A stretch of DNA of 64,000 bases from Clostridium jeddahitimonense. Its GTDB lineage: Bacteria; Bacillota; Clostridia; Clostridiales; Clostridiaceae. Shown here piece after piece: positions 62,339 through 64,000 of this stretch. The stretch spans positions 2,983,653-3,047,652 of the forward strand of contig LM994670.1 of assembly GCA_000753455.2 (NCBI GenBank), read 5' to 3'. A program made the translations under genes and the position numbers. Positions within the stretch are counted from its first letter, which is position 1, and every line of letters begins with the position of its first letter. A model generated the notes under the pieces. That model made no database searches. It was not told the origin of the DNA and saw only the letters and a program-made list of their open reading frames with translations.

Positions 62339-64000
62339 ATGATAGAAAATAATTCTACTGAATCTGATTATGTTTTATTGTTTGGAAAAATATATACATT
62401 AGATAAATATAATCATATATATAGTAGCATCGCTATTAAGAAAAATAAGATAATTTTTATAGGTAACAACATTAATGCCCGAAATTATATCGGTCCTAAA
62501 ACTAAAGTAATTAATCTTAAAGGGAAAATGGTTTTACCATCCTTTTCATATTGCCATATGTATCCACTAGGAAGTAGTTTTATAGAATCCTTAGGTGTAA
62601 ATTTAAGTAAAGTTTATAATCCTAATAAAGGTAGTAAAGAGATGATAGATGAATATTTAAATGAAACTCTACAGTTTTCAATTAATAACCCAGACGTAAA
62701 AATAATATATGGTTATGGCTGGCATCCTTATGCCTTCACAGAGCTTGAAAGTATAAATGGCCCCAAAAAGGAAAGATTAGATAACTTAAATATAGATAAG
62801 CCTATTGTACTATTTTCTTACGATAATCATACCGCGTGGCTAAACTCAAAATCTTTTGAAGCATTCAATATAACTATCCATACTAAATTTATAGATGAAG
62901 ATACTCCTTGTAAAAATGTAATTAAGAATAATAATATTCTCTGGGGTACTTTAAAGGAGGATGCCTTATTATTTATTGAGCCTCCTAAATATACAGATGA
63001 GCAATATATTAATAACTTTTTAAAATTTCAATCTAAAATGCACTCTTATGGAATTACAAGTATAGCTTCAATATATACAGATTGTTTTTTTTGCTCTATA
63101 CCACTTCATATTTATAAAAAACTAATTCATGATAACAAATTACAATTAAGAATAGCTTACTCAGAAAGTATTCATCCTCATATAACAAAAAACGGACAGC
63201 ATATAACTGTACAAGAACAAATTTTAAATCTATTAAACAAAAAAAATGAAACTGCTTCGCTCAGTCCTTATTTCAAAGTAGTTGGAGGAAAAATTTTTAT
63301 AGATGGAGTTGTAAATACTCGAACAGCTTATTTACGTAGCCCATATAGAAAACAAAATTTAATAGATAACTATAATAATATAGTAAACTCAAAAGATACT
63401 TATGGTTGCAACTTATGGGAAAATAATATCGATAATTTAAAATTTGCAATTAACGAGTTAAATAATCATGGATTTCAAATCTACTTTCATTCAATAGGTA
63501 ATGGTGCCACAAACTTTCTACTAGATATTCTTGAAAGTTTATCTCGCTATAATCAATGTAATTGTAGAGATATTTTGACATGCTTGCAAGTTATTAATCC
63601 TAGCGATATTAAACGTATTAAACATTGTAAAATAATTATTTCATTGCAACCATTTTATAATATAAATTCTCCTATCACTGAGCATAAAACTCTTGAAGAT
63701 ATCTCTAGTTATGAATACCCTTTAAATTCATTATTAGAGGAAAAAGTAATAATATCAGGATCTTCTGATTATCCTATTTCACCTTTAGTAAATCCTCTTA
63801 TAGAAATTCAAGAAAGTGTAACAAGAAACTTTTTCAATGAAGATGAACTTATCTTTGATAAAATACATCCAATTGATAATATAAGATATTTATCAAATCA
63901 AAATAAAAAAGTATCTATCATGGATATGATTAGAATCTTTACAAAGAATTCAGCTTATGCAAACTTTATGGATGAAGAAATAGGTAGCTTAGAGGTAAAT
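62339..64000 (+). CDS. amidohydrolase of the YtcJ type, 3' end outside the window
   Basis: Open from the ATG at 62339 (GAGGGG upstream) to the right edge, 554 codons. The order of motifs is that of YtcJ/AtzA-like amidohydrolases: N-terminal strand and PSFSYCHMYPLG near residue 70, KVVGGKIFIDGV, HSIGNGATN, LQVINPSDIKRI and SGSSDYPISPLVNPLI. Several metal-binding positions differ from the family: the usual HxH is HMY, the EHA-like step reads VIN, and IGDRA reads IGNGA. It may be catalytically altered. It diverges from the MerR gene. Confidence 0.75.
   Translation, partial: MIENNSTESDYVLLFGKIYTLDKYNHIYSSIAIKKNKIIFIGNNINARNYIGPKTKVINLKGKMVLPSFSYCHMYPLGSSFIESLGVNLSKVYNPNKGSKEMIDEYLNETLQFSINNPDVKIIYGYGWHPYAFTELESINGPKKERLDNLNIDKPIVLFSYDNHTAWLNSKSFEAFNITIHTKFIDEDTPCKNVIKNNNILWGTLKEDALLFIEPPKYTDEQYINNFLKFQSKMHSYGITSIASIYTDCFFCSIPLHIYKKLIHDNKLQLRIAYSESIHPHITKNGQHITVQEQILNLLNKKNETASLSPYFKVVGGKIFIDGVVNTRTAYLRSPYRKQNLIDNYNNIVNSKDTYGCNLWENNIDNLKFAINELNNHGFQIYFHSIGNGATNFLLDILESLSRYNQCNCRDILTCLQVINPSDIKRIKHCKIIISLQPFYNINSPITEHKTLEDISSYEYPLNSLLEEKVIISGSSDYPISPLVNPLIEIQESVTRNFFNEDELIFDKIHPIDNIRYLSNQNKKVSIMDMIRIFTKNSAYANFMDEEIGSLEVN

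Overview
The window is very AT-rich DNA with strong AGGAGG-type ribosome binding sites. It carries endospore genes (cotJABC, CotF-like coat proteins, Csp-type germination subtilases), two Spo0A boxes, a Spo0A-era sporulation repertoire and anaerobe metabolism (an iron butanol/alcohol dehydrogenase). This points to a chromosome of Clostridium sensu stricto; I do not assign a species.

Layout, left to right. 1-5.2 kb: the 5' part of a membrane TPR protein and two tandem Csp-type subtilases. 5.2-9.5 kb: a TetR-controlled CPA2 antiporter, two flavodoxin-fold oxidoreductases and an AAA ATPase. 9.6-17.8 kb: an envelope-stress-like module (OmpR/histidine kinase pair, two MacB-like ABC-FtsX fusions, membrane-anchored HtrA with a Tyr/Gly linker). 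18-22.4 kb: 6-phospho-beta-glucosidase and a YtrA-type GntR/ABC operon with duplicated permeases. 22.8-26.9 kb: MATE pump, LysR regulator divergent from a split chromate transporter, and a tubby-like protein. 26.9-31.8 kb: a spore-coat and relic region with an arsC stump, two CotF-like genes, a broken manganese catalase, cotJCBA, a duplicated intergenic cassette, a duplicated small ORF and a Spo0A-boxed zinc-ribbon/Ltp membrane protein. 31.8-39.7 kb: a decayed prophage (unknown gene, endolysin with an internal start, holin, tail protein fused back-to-back with a truncated serine recombinase). 39.7-42.8 kb: arsRDAC-like arsenic genes without an efflux permease. 43-48.1 kb: a metal-handling locus (secreted His/Cys/Met-rich peptide, lipoprotein, HMA-SafE-cupredoxin fusion, two-component system). 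48.1-55.5 kb: three tiny membrane proteins, an ABC-2 exporter, a CPA1 antiporter and a NarL-type two-component system. 55.7-64 kb: split YeeE/YedE transporter, amine oxidase, alcohol dehydrogenase, a MerR/MATE pair and a 3'-truncated amidohydrolase.

How the parts work together. Most of the window is sensing and export: three two-component systems sit beside export or metal genes, and five one-component regulators sit beside transporters. Two promoters have the stretched 19-bp spacer and central dyad typical of MerR-family activation (alcohol dehydrogenase and the second MATE pump). The ABC-2 exporter has a dyad candidate for its neighbouring response regulator and a leader hairpin that buries its ribosome binding site. 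A repeated motif ties the secreted peptide to the HMA-SafE/two-component promoter region. The most unusual candidates are the metal locus, the HtrA-MacB pair, the run of hairpins between holin and tail genes, and the duplicated noncoding cassette around the coat genes.
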